Shown: positions 46,201-55,725 of the stretch, piece after piece
How the letters are laid out: the number at the start of each line of letters is the position of its first letter
Position numbering within the stretch: the stretch's first letter is position 1
Origin: Sphingobium cloacae
GTDB lineage: Bacteria; Pseudomonadota; Alphaproteobacteria; Sphingomonadales; Sphingomonadaceae
Reading direction: 5' to 3'
Assembly: GCF_002355855.1 (NCBI RefSeq)
Contig: NZ_AP017655.1
Span: 2,793,001-2,857,000, forward strand
DNA length: 64,000 nt
Program-made: the position numbers and the translations under genes
Notes under the pieces: generated by a model
The model's database searches: none
What the model was told of the DNA's origin: nothing
Seen by the model: only the letters and a program-made list of their open reading frames with translations

Positions 46201-46681
46201 GATCCTCCATAAGCTCATGGAAGAGGTGCTGACCGGCGAAACGGATGAGGCCGAAGCCACTCTGACCGACCGTGCCGCTGATCTTATTCGCGCCTTCGGC
46301 AAAGTCCCTGTTGCAGATCCGGCCACCGGGCTTTGCGCTGGAGAGCTGGCCGGCTGCGTCGCGCGAACCCTTGCATTGCCGGAGATCGCCGCTCTCCGGC
46401 CGGAGCTGCTCGCCGAATTTCCTGTCTATGCGCTATATGGCGAAGGCTCAGAACTGGTGGCAACGGCGGGCATTGCTGATGCACTGACCATTGGCAGCGA
46501 CGGTCGGCCGGTTGCAGTGGTCGACTGGAAGAGCGACGTGAACCCCAACGCTCAGACGCTCGACCACTATCGGGCTCAGGTCAGCGCCTATCTCGACATG
46601 ACCGACGCCGATCGCGGACTGATCGTGCTGATGACCTCGGGGCGGATCATTGAGGTTCAGGCAAGTGCAGCGATTTCGTAA
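43292..46681 (+). CDS. AddA-like UvrD/RecB helicase-nuclease
   Basis: 1,129 residues from ATG 43292, chosen because GGGAGGCGGA precedes it and it overlaps the upstream stop. Walker A is LVEAGAGSGKTAVMAGRIAA at ~29, motif II is VLVDEFQDTDPLQTEIFWRL at ~390, motif V region is TMHAAKGLEWPIVIPINTM and motif VI is LWYVAATRARELLVLPRL. The C-terminal RecB nuclease has VAVVDWKSDVNPNAQTLDHY at ~1075. This is a complete AddA-like protein. It pairs with the AddB-like protein; both keep nuclease motifs, as in AddAB. Confidence 0.9.
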   Translation: MMSNMSKVLKDDGARRDAISLHDRSILVEAGAGSGKTAVMAGRIAAMLAEGVAPRSIAAVTFTELAASELLSRVREFVADLSAGTIATELRVALPDGLSQAHRDNLTAASAAIDEITCSTIHGFCQRLIKPYPAEADIDPGAGVMDRNQADLTFLEIVDGWLRERLSGGQGGVLAEMVLHSPGETVALIHKIAENLRRRPTLTAPLVSPLEGHLTAFRQAVADFAGFLDGIAAVEPETVTIAEQLAEMATAVADGPDPATSAGLIWLLTSRPHPDLCKKDGTFYSYRKKGKWAAAAKQAGLAKADGDRLNDAADAHYAACCESWISLVQSAAGHALAALMDEARPILQRYREHKRASAQLDFDDLIFAARDLLRDHDAVRRSLGQRFAHVLVDEFQDTDPLQTEIFWRLCGEPVDGEDDWTQFRIRPGALFLVGDPKQAIYRFRGADVGAYVQARDAFRDQNPDSLLSISTNFRSCGSILTFVNERFEAVLSADGQPGFTALDSFHEDRGGLCVAALDIAVADENGKASAEKQRDAEADAIAQLCAQLIESHPIIDRRSGAERPCLPGDIALLAPTGAELWRYEEALERRGIPVATQAGKGLFRRQEIQDLIALSRVLADRRDTLALGALLRGPLVGLTEEELLDIIWGLPRTEEQPDRIPRLDLNVDPSAIAHPLAREIIERLQSLSRRVNSTTPHELLSQAVDVMRVRPLLLERHRGQAERALANVDLYLSLSTGYAVRGLRAFAEAMTAAWSDEARAVEGRPDAQEEAVALFTMHAAKGLEWPIVIPINTMTGVMAPESAVIDRQAETFYCPVLGVAPEGYETVRQAEKEELDRERIRLWYVAATRARELLVLPRLDITPSKSAWIGLVDLSLADLPALDASHLPAGFTTTAAGVANPQTRASFAAEAETIAAGQTRLTWLAPSRDESAAGRVLREEEPSLWTGSADDLPQELETTAQVQGGRERGLILHKLMEEVLTGETDEAEATLTDRAADLIRAFGKVPVADPATGLCAGELAGCVARTLALPEIAALRPELLAEFPVYALYGEGSELVATAGIADALTIGSDGRPVAVVDWKSDVNPNAQTLDHYRAQVSAYLDMTDADRGLIVLMTSGRIIEVQASAAIS

Positions 46682-46800
46682 CATGAAAAGGAGGCAGTGA
46701 GGATCGAACTGGCTGCGGCGAGTAAGAAAATCAAAATCTTGAGGTAGTTATTCTGGACTTCGGGCAACTGGCTTACCAAGGTGAACGTCCATCGGGGGGA

Positions 46801-49482
46801 ATGGCTTTGAGTTTGAGTGTCAACGAACACACCAGCGATATTGCAAGAGAAGCTTTGGCTATCTTCGATAATGTTGCGACAGGTGCAAAAGCGGAACTGG
46901 CGCGCTTCAAAGGCCCGTCGGCCGAAAGCCTCGCCCCCTTGAATACGCTCACCACCGAGAAGGCCGTAGCGAAGCTCAATGAAATCGGCCGCGAGATACT
47001 CAACGGTCACCAGATCCTGTCGCGCGAGCCGGCTATTGCCAGGGTGATCGCGGCTGACGAATCTGACAACATAACGACATTCTACATTTCCCGTTTCGCG
47101 CCCTCCGGTTTGCGCGATTCCAAGGTGCGTTTTGCCAGTTACAACGCTCCAGTCGGTCGCCTCGCGTCACTGCGCCCCGGCGGGTATATCGAGGTGCCGG
47201 GCGGCTCCCTGGAAGTGCTGGAACGGACGGTGTTTCACGCGGAGGCCCTGCCTGTCGGCTGGGACTCTCTGGACACGATATTCGAGGCAGATGGCCAGAA
47301 GACCGTCACTGTCACCTCATTGCTACGGCTGCTTTCCGAGCGCGATGCCCCCGCAGATGCGCTCGACGAGATTGAGCGGATGCTCAAAGACGCCGAGGTC
47401 GACGACAACGTCACCATTGGGCGGAAGCGCGGGATCATCGACAAGATGCAGCTTCGCGATCAGGCGGTGCTCGATGAATATCAAGATGCGATCTTCCGAT
47501 TGTCGCTGGACTCGCAGCTTCTGATCCTTGGTCCTCCCGGAACAGGAAAAACGACTACGCTCATCCGCCGATTGGGGCAAAAACTCGACCCACACGGCCT
47601 CAGTGACGATGAGCAGAGCCTGATCGACGTTTCGCCTTCGCCTCTGCCGCATGGCCAAAGCTGGATCATGTTCACGCCGACTGATCTGCTGGGACAATAT
47701 CTCAAAGAGGCATTCAGCCGAAACAACGTGCCTGCGCCGGACCTGCGGATCAAAACGTGGATCGGACATCGAAAGGAACTCGCGCGCAATCACCTCTCGA
47801 TTTTGCGCACGGCAAATGGCGGCGGCCCCTTCATTTTGAAGGATAACGCTGCCACCATCACCCCGGATGCCGTGCAATCACCGATCGAGTGGTTCGAGCA
47901 ATTCCAAACCAAGCAGAACAGCGACTTTTGGTCTGGCCTGGAAGGTGCTGCGGCAATTTTATCTTCGGCTACGGACGCAGAAATCGCAAAGCTTGGTGAC
48001 CGTCTTCGCGCCGCTGTTCAGAGCGCCCAGACTACCTCCGCTGCAAGCGGCATCTATGCGCTTGTCTCACTCAGCGAAGACGTTCGCCGCGTTCTTGGCC
48101 GTGTTCGAGCAGACGTCGACGGCGTGCTGAAAACTGCGCTTGCTCGGGCTCAGGCCGGTGCGCGCACGCAGGGCGAGAATTTTTTCGAGCAGCTTATCGC
48201 CTTTCTCGACACCCTGGATGATCAGACAGATCAGGCCGACGACGATCTCGATGACGAGGAAGAGGAAGAGGAGGATCGTCCGACGAACAAGCCGGCTGCG
48301 GCGCAACGGGCCTATTATGCGGCCCTGCGGTTGCAGGCGCGTTCAAAGGCACGTCGCCGGTCAGCGAGTTCCCGCAGCGCGCTGGTTCTCGACTGGATTG
48401 GTGATCGAGGCTTAACTGATACCGAGGCCAGCGGATTGGCTGAACGATTGGGCTGGCAATTGTCCCTCAATCGCTTCAGCGCCCCCGTCCGCCAATATCT
48501 GGGCAAGGTTCCGGCTCGATACAGGCAATTCAGGAGGAGTGAGCGAGGCGGGCGTTGGTATCCCGACGGAAATCCGGGCCGTGACCTTCATCCTCTGGAG
48601 GCAGACCTTATCATTCTGGCCATGCTTCGCGCTGGAAACGCGCTGATGGCAGATAATCGGGTGCGGCGGAATATAGATCAATCCGCCTATGAGTCCCTTC
48701 GCGCGCTGTACGACATCCAGCGCAATCAGATTCTCGTGGACGAGGCGCCCGATTTCTCGCCGGTTCAGCTCGCCTGCATGCGAGCACTGGCGATCGAACC
48801 TATCGGGTCATTTTTCGCATGCGGCGATTTCAATCAGCGCATCACAGATTGGGGGAGCCGAAGCGAAGAAAGTCTCCAGTGGGTTGAACCATCGCTCCAG
48901 ATTCAAAGAATTTCGATCGCCTATCGGCAAAGCCGTCAGCTTAACGATCTGGCTAAAGCATTGGCTGACCCGGCAAGCGGGAACCAGTCTGATGCTGATT
49001 TGCCGGAGGACGTGAACAACGATGCCGTGTCACCAGTGATGGCTTCCGGTCTTTCCGAGCCCGAGGACGTGGCTCTCTGGCTCAGTCAGCGCCTCTCCGA
49101 AATCGAGCGGTCAGTGTCCCCGCGACCGCTCCCTTCCATCGCGATTTTGGTGCCTGAAGAAGCGGCAGTTCGCCCAATAACAGATGCCTTGAACGCGGTC
49201 ATTGAAGATCAAAACCTCCATGCGGTCGCTTGCGTTGATGGAAAAATAATCGGCCGGGATGATGAGATCCGCGTATTTGACGTTCGCCATATCAAGGGCC
49301 TCGAGTTTGAGGCTGTTTTCTTTGTCGGGGTGGACAGATTGGCGGCATCGGAGCCGTCACTGTTTGAGCGCTATCTCTATGTCGGCGCGACGCGTGCGGC
49401 GACATATCTAGGAATGTGTGCCGACGACGAAATCCCCCCGTCATTAGCCCGCCTGAGCGATCACTTTGGCGAGCGCTGGTAG
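46801..49482 (+). CDS. SF1 (UvrD-like) helicase with defence-island context
   Basis: 893 residues. An N-terminal ~230-residue domain is unrecognised. Walker A is LILGPPGTGKTTTLIRRLGQ at ~242. An acidic run (DDDLDDEEEEEEDRP) lies near 480. Motif II is ILVDEAPDFSPVQLACMRAL at ~644, then SIAYRQSRQLNDLAKALAD, VRHIKGLEFEAVFFVGVDRL and YLYVGATRAATYLGM. The order is that of UvrD-type SF1 enzymes, but the A-P-D-F replacement in motif II differs from the usual DEFQD. A 119-bp gap separates it from the AddA-like gene. Confidence 0.8.
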   Translation: MALSLSVNEHTSDIAREALAIFDNVATGAKAELARFKGPSAESLAPLNTLTTEKAVAKLNEIGREILNGHQILSREPAIARVIAADESDNITTFYISRFAPSGLRDSKVRFASYNAPVGRLASLRPGGYIEVPGGSLEVLERTVFHAEALPVGWDSLDTIFEADGQKTVTVTSLLRLLSERDAPADALDEIERMLKDAEVDDNVTIGRKRGIIDKMQLRDQAVLDEYQDAIFRLSLDSQLLILGPPGTGKTTTLIRRLGQKLDPHGLSDDEQSLIDVSPSPLPHGQSWIMFTPTDLLGQYLKEAFSRNNVPAPDLRIKTWIGHRKELARNHLSILRTANGGGPFILKDNAATITPDAVQSPIEWFEQFQTKQNSDFWSGLEGAAAILSSATDAEIAKLGDRLRAAVQSAQTTSAASGIYALVSLSEDVRRVLGRVRADVDGVLKTALARAQAGARTQGENFFEQLIAFLDTLDDQTDQADDDLDDEEEEEEDRPTNKPAAAQRAYYAALRLQARSKARRRSASSRSALVLDWIGDRGLTDTEASGLAERLGWQLSLNRFSAPVRQYLGKVPARYRQFRRSERGGRWYPDGNPGRDLHPLEADLIILAMLRAGNALMADNRVRRNIDQSAYESLRALYDIQRNQILVDEAPDFSPVQLACMRALAIEPIGSFFACGDFNQRITDWGSRSEESLQWVEPSLQIQRISIAYRQSRQLNDLAKALADPASGNQSDADLPEDVNNDAVSPVMASGLSEPEDVALWLSQRLSEIERSVSPRPLPSIAILVPEEAAVRPITDALNAVIEDQNLHAVACVDGKIIGRDDEIRVFDVRHIKGLEFEAVFFVGVDRLAASEPSLFERYLYVGATRAATYLGMCADDEIPPSLARLSDHFGERW

Positions 49483-49575
49483 CCAACTTCCTATCCCGAT
49501 CCGTATCGCGGCGAGCTGAGAACCTCGGATCGCCGCGTCGACCTCACAGTATCGATAAAAAGGCATCAAAGCAGG

Positions 49576-50760
49576 ATGTCGTCACTAGCTTGGATAGATT
49601 TCGACGAAGCTGAGCGGCAGCGCGCCCAGCGGATCATGGAGCTTTTCCAGGAACGCGAAACTCGCGACGAACTGGGACTGGGTGCCATTCGCGATTCCAT
49701 TGCCGACCATCTCTTTCCCGGGACCAGCACAATCCAGACCCGGCTGCGCTATATGCTGTTCATTCCCTGGCTGTTTCAGATGATCGAAGGATCATCGGTC
49801 GGTTCGGATCAGCTCGCCCGCGAAGCAAGATCGCTGGAGATCCGGCTCGTCAACGCGCTCAAGGCTGGCGGGGAATCGAATGGGGTCATCGGCCGCGATG
49901 CCGGCGCGAACCTCCAGCGCCTGCCCAGTTCGGTCTATTGGGCCGGCTTGGGGAGCTGGGGCATACGCTTATTTCCCGGTTCGACTGACAATCTCTTTAC
50001 CTCGATGCGCCACCTTCAGCGCAGCCGCCCGCGCGTGCGCGAAAGCGAGGATGCGGCATCCGAACGCCAGGCCTTGCAGATCTGGACGCCGACGCTGCCG
50101 CAGTGTCCCAACGATCTGCTCGATGCGGCGCATTTCAAGCTCTCCTCGGACGAAGCGCAGTTTGTCGTCGATCGACTGGTCGCCACTCACCCGGACAGCT
50201 TGCTGACCTTTTTGGCCCGTAGCGGTGACGGCGAGGCAGAGTGCGACAACATCTGGGAACATCCCCAGCTTGCCAATTTCCCTGCCGTTCCCCGCCGCCT
50301 GGTCGAGCACGCGGCGCTTTTTTCCAGCGTGATGCACGGAGCGTCGCTTCTTTACAATTTGCTGCTTAGCAGGCTGCGGGATCGATCCGAATGGATCGAA
50401 CGCTATGAGACAAGGCTGGCCGACTGGCGTGCGGGCCTCGACATGGCGGCCATCCGCGCCTGGTCGCTCGACGCATTTTGGCAGGCCATTGAGCATCCGG
50501 CACATGGCATTCGACCTGCGGCCAAACGGTTCGTTACCGACTGGTTGGGATTACTGACCTCCGAAGGTATCGGGGACAGCCTGACGGCGCCGGCTAGCCG
50601 CCTCGTGCAGGAGCGCGAACGGCGGCTCAAAACCAATCAGTCGCGCTTCGTGAACCGAGCCGTGCGGGACAGGTGGACTGGCGCATCAGGTGCCGAGCCG
50701 CTCAGCTTCCGCTGGTCGCAAGCCCACTCACATCTGCGGGATCTGGCCCATGTTGAATAG
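49576..50760 (+). CDS. DUF6361 family protein
   Basis: 394 residues. It opens MSSLAWIDFDEAERQRAQRI, then MELFQERETRDELGLGAIRD and SIADHLFPGTSTIQTRLRYM, a pattern I recognise as DUF6361. No catalytic motif is evident; the protein is mainly helical. DUF6361 genes are typically found directly before a phospholipase-D-like gene and a large helicase, as here. The stop overlaps the PLD gene start by 11 bp. The function is unknown. Confidence 0.82.
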   Translation: MSSLAWIDFDEAERQRAQRIMELFQERETRDELGLGAIRDSIADHLFPGTSTIQTRLRYMLFIPWLFQMIEGSSVGSDQLAREARSLEIRLVNALKAGGESNGVIGRDAGANLQRLPSSVYWAGLGSWGIRLFPGSTDNLFTSMRHLQRSRPRVRESEDAASERQALQIWTPTLPQCPNDLLDAAHFKLSSDEAQFVVDRLVATHPDSLLTFLARSGDGEAECDNIWEHPQLANFPAVPRRLVEHAALFSSVMHGASLLYNLLLSRLRDRSEWIERYETRLADWRAGLDMAAIRAWSLDAFWQAIEHPAHGIRPAAKRFVTDWLGLLTSEGIGDSLTAPASRLVQERERRLKTNQSRFVNRAVRDRWTGASGAEPLSFRWSQAHSHLRDLAHVE

Positions 50761-52606
50761 GCCCACCCTCGATCCCGAAACCCGCGTGCTCTACGGCGAC
50801 AGCCTTCAACCGCCGCCGGGCTATGTTTTCGATGCCGCCGTCGCGACCACTTTCTCGCTCGACTTTGAGACTGCGCTCGCAGCGCCGGTCAGCCTGGCTC
50901 TGTTCGCGGCTGAAAATCGCGATGATATTCTGACCCATCCACTCGCCCTGCTAGAAGGTGCGGAACGGATTGCCGGCAGGCTCGTCGTTTATGCCGATGC
51001 CGGGCACCTTCACGCCCAGGGACGACCTCACTCTCGCCTTTGCTCTTTGTTGGAGCGTATCATTGTCGAAGTCGCAGCGCCTCGCGGTGGCGCATTTCAT
51101 CCCAAACTCTGGGCGCTGCGCTATCGTCCGATCCGAGCGGGCGATCCGACCCTGCTGCGCCTGCTTATTCTTTCCCGGAACCTGACGCGCGACCGTTCGT
51201 GGGACATCTCGCTCCGCCTCGATGGCAAACTTACACGACGGGTCGATGCCGAGAACCGGCCGCTGTTCGACCTCGTCAACAGCTTGCCGGACCTTGCGGT
51301 TACCGAGGTCTCGCAAGATGCGCGGGAACTGACAAATTCGGTGGCACAGGATCTGCGACGCGCCGAGTGGACGCTTCCCGAGCGGTTCGATGAGGTTCGT
51401 TTTGCGGTAAACGGTTTCAGCAACAAGGTCTGGCAGCCGGAGCCATGCGCACGGCTCGGCATCATTTCGCCATTCTGCGACGGCCAGGCCCTTGAACTGC
51501 TCCGTAACTTATCACGGGCCGAGCCGAGACTGCTAAGCCGGCCCGACGAGCTGGCATGTATCGATGCGGATGTCCTGGAGCGCTTTGAACAGGTGGCCGT
51601 GCTCGATGAAATGGCCGCCAGTGAGGATGGTGAGGAGGACGCCTCGCCCAATGCGATTCAGGGCCTTCACGCCAAGGCATTCATCGCAGAGGTGAGTTGG
51701 GACACCGTGCTTACCGTGGGATCGGGCAACGCGACCCGTCCGGCACTTATTTCAGGCAACAATGTCGAACTCTTCGCTTCGCTCAAGGGTAAGCGTTCCA
51801 AGGTTGGCAGCGTCGATGACATCATGGGCGAGAAAGGCTTTGGCCGGCTTACCCGGACCTATGAACGCAGCGAATTGGCCCCTGTCGATGCGGCCACCAA
51901 ATCGGCCGAGTTGCGGCTTGACGAAGCCCGCCGCGCTTTGTGCCGTGGCGGATTACGTCTGCGGTGCGAGCGGATCGAAGACCAGGACAGCGAGGCGTTG
52001 TGGCGGGTCTGGCTGATCCCCGTTGAGCCTATCGTGCTCGCAGGCGTGGCCGCGCTCAGCATATGGCCGATTACCCGCGGCGATGGGCATGCCCGCGATG
52101 GCTTAGCCGCCCTGCGCGAGGGTGTTGCGGTCGATTTGGGAGCCATGCCCTTGGTCGATCTTACCCGGTTTCTCGCCTTTCGCCTGGAGGCCGAGGACGG
52201 CCTTGCATCCGCATTGTTTAGTACGGGGCTCGTTATGGATGGGCTCCCGTCCGAACGGCACGCAGCCATCCTTCGCTGGGTCATTGATAGCCGGGGTGCG
52301 TTTTTCCGCTATCTGCGCCTCCTCCTCTCGGAGCTGGGCGATCCCTTCGGTGCGGCTCTGGCGGCACAGGAAGGCGGCGGAGGTGGCGGATGGGAAGCGG
52401 CCGCCGACGATGCGCCGCTATTAGAAGACATGGTCCGCGCGCTCTGCCGGGGCGGCGAGCGTCTTCATGCCATCGAGCGCCTGATGACCCGGCTGGAGGC
52501 CGGCGGGGAAGACCCCGTGGGCAATCCAATTCCGCCGGAATTCCGCACACTCTGGGAAGCATTTCGTATCGCACTACAGGATCGGGGAGACGGCCGTGCC
52601 AGATAG
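50750..52606 (+). CDS. Phospholipase-D-type nuclease
   Basis: 618 residues from ATG 50750 (MLNRPTLDPETRVLYGDSLQ). Two HKD-type half-sites are visible: GAFHPKLWALRYRPIRAGDP, then RLLILSRNLTRDRSWD at ~116, and GLHAKAFIAEVSWDTVLTVG-SGNATRPAL at ~306. PLD nucleases of this kind cut DNA in several defence systems (DrmC of DISARM is a known example). A C-terminal ~250-residue region has no recognised domain. It is coupled to the DUF6361 and helicase genes. Confidence 0.85.
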   Translation: MLNRPTLDPETRVLYGDSLQPPPGYVFDAAVATTFSLDFETALAAPVSLALFAAENRDDILTHPLALLEGAERIAGRLVVYADAGHLHAQGRPHSRLCSLLERIIVEVAAPRGGAFHPKLWALRYRPIRAGDPTLLRLLILSRNLTRDRSWDISLRLDGKLTRRVDAENRPLFDLVNSLPDLAVTEVSQDARELTNSVAQDLRRAEWTLPERFDEVRFAVNGFSNKVWQPEPCARLGIISPFCDGQALELLRNLSRAEPRLLSRPDELACIDADVLERFEQVAVLDEMAASEDGEEDASPNAIQGLHAKAFIAEVSWDTVLTVGSGNATRPALISGNNVELFASLKGKRSKVGSVDDIMGEKGFGRLTRTYERSELAPVDAATKSAELRLDEARRALCRGGLRLRCERIEDQDSEALWRVWLIPVEPIVLAGVAALSIWPITRGDGHARDGLAALREGVAVDLGAMPLVDLTRFLAFRLEAEDGLASALFSTGLVMDGLPSERHAAILRWVIDSRGAFFRYLRLLLSELGDPFGAALAAQEGGGGGGWEAAADDAPLLEDMVRALCRGGERLHAIERLMTRLEAGGEDPVGNPIPPEFRTLWEAFRIALQDRGDGRAR

Positions 52607-55600
52607 CAGATTTGAAGCTGCTGCCGCGCTGGCGCCGCTCAAGGCCTTCCAGCGTCGGACTGTCGATTATGTGTTTGACCGGCTTTACGGAGAGCAGGAT
52701 CCTGTCAGGCAGTTTCTCGTCGCCGATGAGGTAGGCCTGGGCAAGACGATGGTTGCACGCGGCGTCATTGCGCGAACGATCGAAAAACTCTGGGACACGA
52801 CCGACCGCATCGACATTCTTTACATCTGCTCAAACCAGGCCATTGCCGCACAGAATCTCAACCGCCTCAACGTCCTTGGCCGTAAGGAATTGGCGCTCCC
52901 CACACGCATGACCCTCATCCCGTTGCAAGTCCGCGGCGACCAGGGCCTCGATGCCAATAAGGTGAATTTCATCAGCCTGACGCCGGGCACGACATTCGAT
53001 CTGAAATCAACCACCGGTGTAACCCAGGAACGCGCACTTTTGCTGCGGATGTTGGAGGACCGCGTTTCCAGGCCGCGTGGTCTGCACAATCTGCTTCAGG
53101 TGAGCGCCGGCGTCACGGGATGGAACGGCGCCGTGAGCGACCTGTCGCTCAAGGGTGTTGACCCGCGGATTGTCGAACGCTTCCGCCGTGATGTCGAAGC
53201 AGACACTGATCTATTCGAGGAACTGGAGGCGGTATGCGACCTCTTTCCCCGGCGCCGGGAGACCTATCCTCACGAGCTTAACCAGCGGCGAAACGCGCTG
53301 GTCGGACGTCTGCGCGGAAAGCTTTCCCATGCGTGTATCGACGCCCTGAAGCCGGATCTGATCATCATGGACGAGTTTCAGCGGTTTCGCGATCTCCTCC
53401 ATGGCAAGACGCCTGCGGCCGAACTGGCTCAGGAGCTGTTCGACTATTCCGATGGTTCAGGCCTTGGCGCACGTACCTTGCTGCTGTCGGCTACCCCTTA
53501 TCGGATGCTCACTCTTTCCGGCGATGAACCCGATGACGGCGAGCATTATCGTGATTTTCTCGAAACGCTCTCCTTCCTTTACGGCAAGGCCAATGGACCT
53601 GAAATCGCCCAGACGCTGGAACGCGAGATGCGGGCGTTTCGCGGCTTCCTCCACGCGCTGCCCGGATCCCGTCCAGAAGCCATCACGGCCCGCCAGACGA
53701 TCGAGGGCCGCCTGCGGCGGGTGATTGCACGCACTGAACGGGTGGCGAGTACGATCGAGCGAGATTCCATGGTCAGCGAACCGCCGATGACCATCTCCAT
53801 ACAACCTGCCGATCTTCGCCAGGCAACCGTCGTTTCCGACGTCGCCCGCGCGCTCGAAGCGCCGGAAATTACCGAGTATTGGAAATCGGCGCCCTATCTC
53901 CTCAATTTCATGCGCGATTATGCGCTCAAACGCCTTCTGAGGGATAAGCTAGACAAACCTGCGCCCGAACTGCGCGAAGCCCTGGAGCAGGCCCGGCCAG
54001 CGATGCTCGATCACGAGGCGCTCGCCAATTATGCGCCATTGGAACCTGCCAATGGCCGCATGCGCGGGCTGATGGACGAGATGTTCGCGGACGATCTCGA
54101 ACAGCATCTTTGGATCCCGCCTTCGCTGCCCTATTATGGACCAGAGCGGAAGGGGGCGCCGCTTACCAAGGCGCTGATCTTTTCGTCATGGTCGATGGTG
54201 CCCGATGCGATCGCAGCGATCCTATCATATGAAGCGGAACGCCGCATGGGTGTCGGTGCCACGGGGCACCGCTATTTCGACCGAGTGCGCCCACGCCCCA
54301 TTCAGTTCCGACAAGCACAGGAGCGCCTGGTCGCGATGCGCGCGCTGCATCTTGTTTATCCCTCGCCAACACTCGCGCAGCTTGCCGACCCCCGAGAAAT
54401 CTTCGGTCAGACCACCCAACGGCTGACCTATGAGGCGATGCGTCAGGCTGTCGCCGAACGTCTGCGTGCAAGCGTGGCGGCACTCGAGGCTCGGACGGGA
54501 GACGCATCGGACGGCCGCGATTGGGAATGGGCCGCACCCGCCGTGATTGACGCGGTCGCGGGTGCGCGCTCGGTCTCCTGGGTGACAACGTCCTATGGCT
54601 TTGCCGCGCTTGGCAATGAAGAAGGCTTCAAGGAGCATGTTGCCGAACTTCGCACCGCTGCCGGTGACAGGCTGTTTGGTGCAGTGCCCGACACGCTCAT
54701 CGATCTTCTCACCGACATCGCGCTCGGAAGCCCTGCCGTGTGTGCCTTGCGAGCCTTGCAACGGGTCGCGCCCGACATGGCACTGGACGACCATCGGCTG
54801 CTCAACGCCGCGAGCCAGATCGCTTGGGGATTTCGCACGCTATTCAACCAGCACGATGCCGTCGCACTGCTGCGCAAGGGCGATGACGATCGCTACTGGC
54901 ATCGCGTGCTGACTTTCAGCGCCGAGCACAATCTCCAGGCCGTCCTCGACGAATATGTCCATTATCTCGTTGACGCCGAAGGGCTTGGCGCACGCCCGTC
55001 CGCAGATCGGATTGCCGGGATCAGCCGGGCGATCTCAGACGCGCTTTCGATCCGGCCTTCGCAGATCGATGTGGAAGACCCGCGCGTCGAAGGCAAGAAG
55101 CTCGTTATCGGTAAGTTCCAGATGCGCGGACGCTTCGCCATGCGGTTGTCCGACTATAAGGACGAGGAAGGCGGCGCGGCACGGTTGGGCAGCGTTCGCG
55201 ATGCCTTCAACTCGCCGTTTCGTCCCTTCGCTTTGGCGACCACATCGGTCGGCCAGGAGGGGCTCGATTTTCACCCCTACTGCTATCGGCTTTACCATTG
55301 GAACCTGCCCGGCAATCCGGTTGATCTCGAACAGCGCGAGGGACGGGTTCATCGCTTCAAGGGCCATGCAATCCGGCTCAATCTGGCGTTTAATCAAACC
55401 GATGTCGTGCGCGGTGCAGGCGCGGACAAGGGTGACCCTTGGCAGGCCATGTTCAACGCCGCGCGCGCTGAAGCTGCGGTCGATTCCGACCTCATCCCCT
55501 ATTGGATCTATGAGGGACCGGTTAAGGTTGAACGGCGCGTTCCAACGCTGCCATTCAGCCGCGAGGTGCGCCGATTGGAATGGCTCAAACGGAGCCTGAC

Positions 55601-55724
55601 CCTCTATCGTCTAGCCTTCGGTCAGCCACGGCAGGAAGATTTGCTGGAATATCTGCACTCCCTTCTGGGCTCGGACATGAGCGCAGAAGACCTGGCCGAG
55701 CTTCAAATCCAGCTTCAGCCGTAA
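52596..55724 (+). CDS. Large SF2 (SNF2/DEAD-like) helicase
   Basis: 1,042 residues from a GTG start (GGGGAGACGGCC upstream) overlapping the PLD stop by 11 bp. Walker A is FLVADEVGLGKTMVARGVIA at ~42. Motif II is LIIMDEFQRFRDLLHGKTPA at ~257, then TLLLSATPYRMLTLSGDEP. Motifs V-VI are TTSVGQEGLDFHPYCYRLYH and DLEQREGRVHRFKGHAIRLN near 900. The ~400-residue insert between the two RecA-like domains is unusually long. It probably translocates on DNA for the PLD nuclease. Confidence 0.87.
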   Translation: MPDSRFEAAAALAPLKAFQRRTVDYVFDRLYGEQDPVRQFLVADEVGLGKTMVARGVIARTIEKLWDTTDRIDILYICSNQAIAAQNLNRLNVLGRKELALPTRMTLIPLQVRGDQGLDANKVNFISLTPGTTFDLKSTTGVTQERALLLRMLEDRVSRPRGLHNLLQVSAGVTGWNGAVSDLSLKGVDPRIVERFRRDVEADTDLFEELEAVCDLFPRRRETYPHELNQRRNALVGRLRGKLSHACIDALKPDLIIMDEFQRFRDLLHGKTPAAELAQELFDYSDGSGLGARTLLLSATPYRMLTLSGDEPDDGEHYRDFLETLSFLYGKANGPEIAQTLEREMRAFRGFLHALPGSRPEAITARQTIEGRLRRVIARTERVASTIERDSMVSEPPMTISIQPADLRQATVVSDVARALEAPEITEYWKSAPYLLNFMRDYALKRLLRDKLDKPAPELREALEQARPAMLDHEALANYAPLEPANGRMRGLMDEMFADDLEQHLWIPPSLPYYGPERKGAPLTKALIFSSWSMVPDAIAAILSYEAERRMGVGATGHRYFDRVRPRPIQFRQAQERLVAMRALHLVYPSPTLAQLADPREIFGQTTQRLTYEAMRQAVAERLRASVAALEARTGDASDGRDWEWAAPAVIDAVAGARSVSWVTTSYGFAALGNEEGFKEHVAELRTAAGDRLFGAVPDTLIDLLTDIALGSPAVCALRALQRVAPDMALDDHRLLNAASQIAWGFRTLFNQHDAVALLRKGDDDRYWHRVLTFSAEHNLQAVLDEYVHYLVDAEGLGARPSADRIAGISRAISDALSIRPSQIDVEDPRVEGKKLVIGKFQMRGRFAMRLSDYKDEEGGAARLGSVRDAFNSPFRPFALATTSVGQEGLDFHPYCYRLYHWNLPGNPVDLEQREGRVHRFKGHAIRLNLAFNQTDVVRGAGADKGDPWQAMFNAARAEAAVDSDLIPYWIYEGPVKVERRVPTLPFSREVRRLEWLKRSLTLYRLAFGQPRQEDLLEYLHSLLGSDMSAEDLAELQIQLQP

Positions 55725-55725
55725 G

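Noticed and set aside
46683..46745. Tiny leader peptide before the SF1 helicase gene (AAGGAGG then GTG)
   Set aside because: Spacing between AAGGAGG and the GTG is only 2 bases, and the 16-codon frame has no attenuator-like partner hairpin that I can see.
48180..48310. Run of GAA/GAG/GAC codons as a possible repeat array
   Set aside because: It is an in-frame acidic linker of the helicase, not a tandem DNA repeat.
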